Shown piece by piece: positions 21,481 through 23,208 of a DNA stretch of 23,208 bases (the stretch's first letter is position 1; each line of letters begins with the position of its first letter). The stretch lies in the NCBI GenBank assembly GCA_002385415.1, contig DGDL01000041.1, positions 1-23,208 of the forward strand, read 5' to 3'. The position numbers and the translations under genes are program-made. Origin of the DNA: Clostridiales bacterium UBA3953 (GTDB lineage: Bacteria > Bacillota > Clostridia > Oscillospirales > CAG-272). Under the pieces are notes generated by a model that saw nothing but the letters and a program-made list of their open reading frames with translations, was not told the origin of the DNA and did no database searches.

Positions 21481-22692
21481 TTATCCGACAAACGAAACGC
21501 TTTTCGATGCCGGCGTTATAGGCGCGACCGAGAACTGGTTGGAGTGGCTTTTTATATACTCGAGCACCGAGGGAAGCGCCCTTACGGTTGTTGTGTTGCT
21601 GTGAAAACGCAATACGGGCACCTCGTGCTTTACTATGCCGGTTATAGCGTTGTCTATAACGCGCTGAACAGAGTATCCGTAACCGTCGTATGTGTCGACA
21701 TTGAAGTCCCAGATTACATAGCCGAGGCTTTCGATAAGCTCGCCTTCCTCCGGACTTATCACAAACGAGCGTGTGCGCGAGCCGTCGGGCGCCCTCACAA
21801 GCCGGCTTGTGACCTTGAAAAGCCTGTAGAGAAGCTCGTTTTCCTCTCTCAATTCGTCAATGAAGTTCCATATATCGCGAGCAAAGTGGCGGCTGTCCCG
21901 CGTCATGGTGTGAAGGCCGATTGAGTGGCCGGACGCTATGATGCGCTGCACGGTGTCGGCATAGGTCTCGAGCGCGTCGCCGTTTAGGAAAAAGGTCGCC
22001 TTGTAGCCGTATTCGTCAAGCAAATCGAGGATTTGTTCGGTGTGCTGGTTGGGCGCATCCTCGAATGTAAGGTAAATCAGATAGGCGCGCGCCGGCATCT
22101 CGGGTGGGCGGGTGGTCTCGGGCGGTGATACGGTGGACGGCGGCAAAAGCGAAGGGTTGTAGATTTTCAGCAGCTCGGTGAAAGAATATTTGTTTCTGCC
22201 GTCCGATATGCGAATTGCCTTTGCGTCCGATTCGTTTCTGGTGCCCGTCGGGTACATTTCAAAAGTAAGACCGAAATACTCGCACACCTCCGACACCGGA
22301 ACGCCGAGCACCGCATGCGCGAGCCAATATGACTTCAGATAAAACTCCTTGCGCTCGGGTGTGTATGCCTTTTCATTGTCCACCGTTGAAAACGAAATAT
22401 ATTTTGTGCCCGACGGCGACGCGATGGTGACCGATTTTGAGCTTGTCCGAATTTCATAGCCCAGCTCATAGAAAATCGTCACCGGAACATATATTTTCCC
22501 GAAAATCTTTTGCCATTTATAGCGGCTTTGGCTTTCGACATACCACGGCTCGTCGCCGACAAATGTGGTCGGCTCGTTGCCGCCGGCGCCCCATACGTTT
22601 AAAAGCGTTATTCCGATGATAACGGTTGCCGCCGTGACCAGCGACAGGACAGATATGAGCTTTTGCGGGGCGCTTTTTCCGTCGCTTTTCAC
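21481..22692 (-). CDS. Membrane-anchored polysaccharide deacetylase-like protein with altered active site
   Basis: A 403-residue protein. Residues 11-35 (KLISVLSLVTAATVIIGITLLNVWG) are a membrane anchor or signal. Residues ~45-165 resemble copper-amine-oxidase N-terminal-like repeats, a cell-wall module (GKIYVPVTIFYELGYEI). A Pro/Thr linker (185-200) leads to a NodB-type domain: YLTFEDAPNQHTEQILDLLDEYGYKATFFLNGD, GHSIGLHTMTRD, VRAPDGSR, VIWDFNVDTYDG and VLRFHSN. In active enzymes the first motif is TFDDGP and the second H(S/T)xxH. Here the metal Asp (212) and first His (261) remain, but the second His is Arg265, so activity is doubtful. The start is GTG at 22692 with a perfect AAGGAGG seven bases upstream, not the ATG 64 codons earlier. 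Confidence 0.88.
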   Translation of the reverse strand: MKSDGKSAPQKLISVLSLVTAATVIIGITLLNVWGAGGNEPTTFVGDEPWYVESQSRYKWQKIFGKIYVPVTIFYELGYEIRTSSKSVTIASPSGTKYISFSTVDNEKAYTPERKEFYLKSYWLAHAVLGVPVSEVCEYFGLTFEMYPTGTRNESDAKAIRISDGRNKYSFTELLKIYNPSLLPPSTVSPPETTRPPEMPARAYLIYLTFEDAPNQHTEQILDLLDEYGYKATFFLNGDALETYADTVQRIIASGHSIGLHTMTRDSRHFARDIWNFIDELREENELLYRLFKVTSRLVRAPDGSRTRSFVISPEEGELIESLGYVIWDFNVDTYDGYGYSVQRVIDNAITGIVKHEVPVLRFHSNTTTVRALPSVLEYIKSHSNQFSVAPITPASKSVSFVG

Positions 22693-22738
22693 GACAGTGC
22701 CTCCTTTTTTGAAATGTTTTCGATCAATTATACCACTA

Positions 22739-22767
22739 ATTATACCACGCCGCAGACGTTTCGACAA
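22739..22767 (-). promoter_or_regulatory. Promoter for the deacetylase-like gene, with a second -10 copy downstream
   Basis: On the minus strand TTGTCG (22767-22762), a 17-bp spacer and TATAAT (22744-22739) lie 47 bp before the GTG start. GTGGTATAATT is repeated exactly 12 bp downstream (second TATAAT at 22732-22727). Confidence 0.65.
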
Positions 22768-22806
22768 TAAAATACGATTAAAATTTACTGCCTGGATATA
22801 AAGCTG

Positions 22807-22835
22807 TAGACAATGCAGCCGGCACATGATATAAT
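22807..22835 (+). promoter_or_regulatory. Promoter for the MBL-fold hydrolase gene
   Basis: TAGACA (22807-22812), a 17-bp spacer and a perfect TATAAT (22830-22835) lie 38 bp before the ATG. The -35 matches five of six consensus bases. Confidence 0.7.
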
Positions 22836-22873
22836 AGTACATTATAAGGATAAAAACGGTTAAAATAAGACTT

Positions 22874-23208
22874 ATGAAACTCAAAATATTTCCGGTTGGC
22901 CCGCTTGGGACAAACTGTTATTTTATTATCGACGAGAATACAAAGACCGCTGCGGTCGTCGACCCCGGATATGACGCCGCGTATATTCACGGAAAGCTGA
23001 GCCGCCTGGGCGTGACGTGCAAGATGATACTTCTCACGCATGGACATGCCGACCACACCGGCGCGCTCGGAGAGTTGCGCAGACGTGCGGGTGCCCCGGT
23101 TTATATCCACGCGGGCGACGTAAACATGCTTTCCGACCCTGCGCTGTCGCAGGCAAGGTTTATCGGCACGGGGGACGAGCAACTTGACCCGCCGGAGCAT
23201 GTCCTGTC
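22874..23208 (+). CDS. MBL-fold metallo-hydrolase, glyoxalase II-like (3' end outside window)
   Basis: The first ~111 residues of a metallo-beta-lactamase-fold hydrolase. It begins MKLKIFPVGPLGTNCYFIIDE, typical of the short glyoxalase II-like hydrolases of Bacillota. The metal-binding signature THGHADHTG supplies His56, His58, Asp60 and His61, and VVDPG at residues 28-32 is the usual strand before it. The remaining ligands lie past the right edge. Relatives hydrolyse thioesters such as S-lactoylglutathione analogues, but the substrate is not known here. The ATG at 22874 gives the correct N-terminus; the ribosome site is weak (AAGGA lies too far upstream). It is divergent from the deacetylase-like gene, with a promoter at 22807-22835. 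Confidence 0.9.
   Translation, partial: MKLKIFPVGPLGTNCYFIIDENTKTAAVVDPGYDAAYIHGKLSRLGVTCKMILLTHGHADHTGALGELRRRAGAPVYIHAGDVNMLSDPALSQARFIGTGDEQLDPPEHVL

Noticed and set aside
22693..22884. 64-residue N-terminal extension of the deacetylase-like protein
   Set aside because: It spans the gene's own promoter, and the GTG at 22692 has a perfect AAGGAGG and begins the membrane anchor.
1..23208. CRISPR array, tRNA genes, insertion sequence ends or phage genes
   Set aside because: No regularly spaced repeats, no cloverleaf with a TTCGA arm, and no transposase or integrase motif were found by reading either strand.

Overview
This window reads as a chromosomal segment of a Clostridia-type Bacillota, probably an Oscillospirales-like or related uncultured anaerobe. 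The evidence is a T-box riboswitch in front of thrS, YmdB- and YqeG-family proteins, a DUF3343/cysteine desulfurase pair, the DUF6323-DUF6179 pair, AAGGAGG-type ribosome binding sites, and frequent intrinsic terminators in a moderately GC-rich genome with AT-rich intergenic regions. No tRNA, rRNA, CRISPR array, transposase, integrase or phage gene was seen. The content is mostly housekeeping.

Layout. 1-1267 (-): 5' part of an ABC exporter that runs off the left edge. 1268-1687: its promoter, a candidate 6S-like structured RNA on the + strand, and a - strand terminator. 1688-3095 (-): cysteine desulfurase-like enzyme with a DUF3343 sulfur/selenium-carrier-like protein. 3272-3715 (-): small four-cysteine protein with an acidic tail. 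3979-5301 (-): dapF and a mismatch-uracil/hypoxanthine glycosylase. 5547-5837 (-): small unknown membrane protein. 5924-8904 (+): recG and a YmdB-type phosphodiesterase. 8972-11500 (-): rarA, then a lipoprotein foldase with FKBP and trigger-factor-like parts. 11834-14828 (+): a tight operon of an M24 peptidase, a YqeG phosphatase, an endonuclease IV-like protein and tadA, closed by three tandem terminators. 15153-16391 (+): dinB (Pol IV) behind a promoter surrounded by repeated TTTCAC/GTGAAA inverted repeats. 16518-17176 (-): a DUF4397 gene broken by one frameshift. 17520-19379 (-): thrS with its T-box leader. 19866-21385 (+): DUF6323-DUF6179 pair. 21481-22692 (-): membrane-anchored, catalytically degenerate polysaccharide deacetylase. 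22874-end (+): MBL-fold hydrolase, cut by the right edge.

Functional themes. DNA repair and replication restart recur: a glycosylase, RecG, RarA, an endonuclease IV-like protein and Pol IV. They lie in separate transcription units. Translation fidelity is represented by thrS and tadA, and cell-wall precursor or lysine synthesis by dapF.

The parts most worth following up are regulatory or non-coding: the inverted-repeat cluster at the dinB promoter, the 90-bp inverted repeat between thrS and the DUF6323 gene that carries two facing promoters, the candidate 6S-like RNA, and an 18-bp palindrome at the dapF start site. Several genes start at GTG or TTG, so starts were chosen from ribosome binding sites. 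No clearly new multi-gene system was found; the DUF6323-DUF6179 pair is the best unexplained coding unit.
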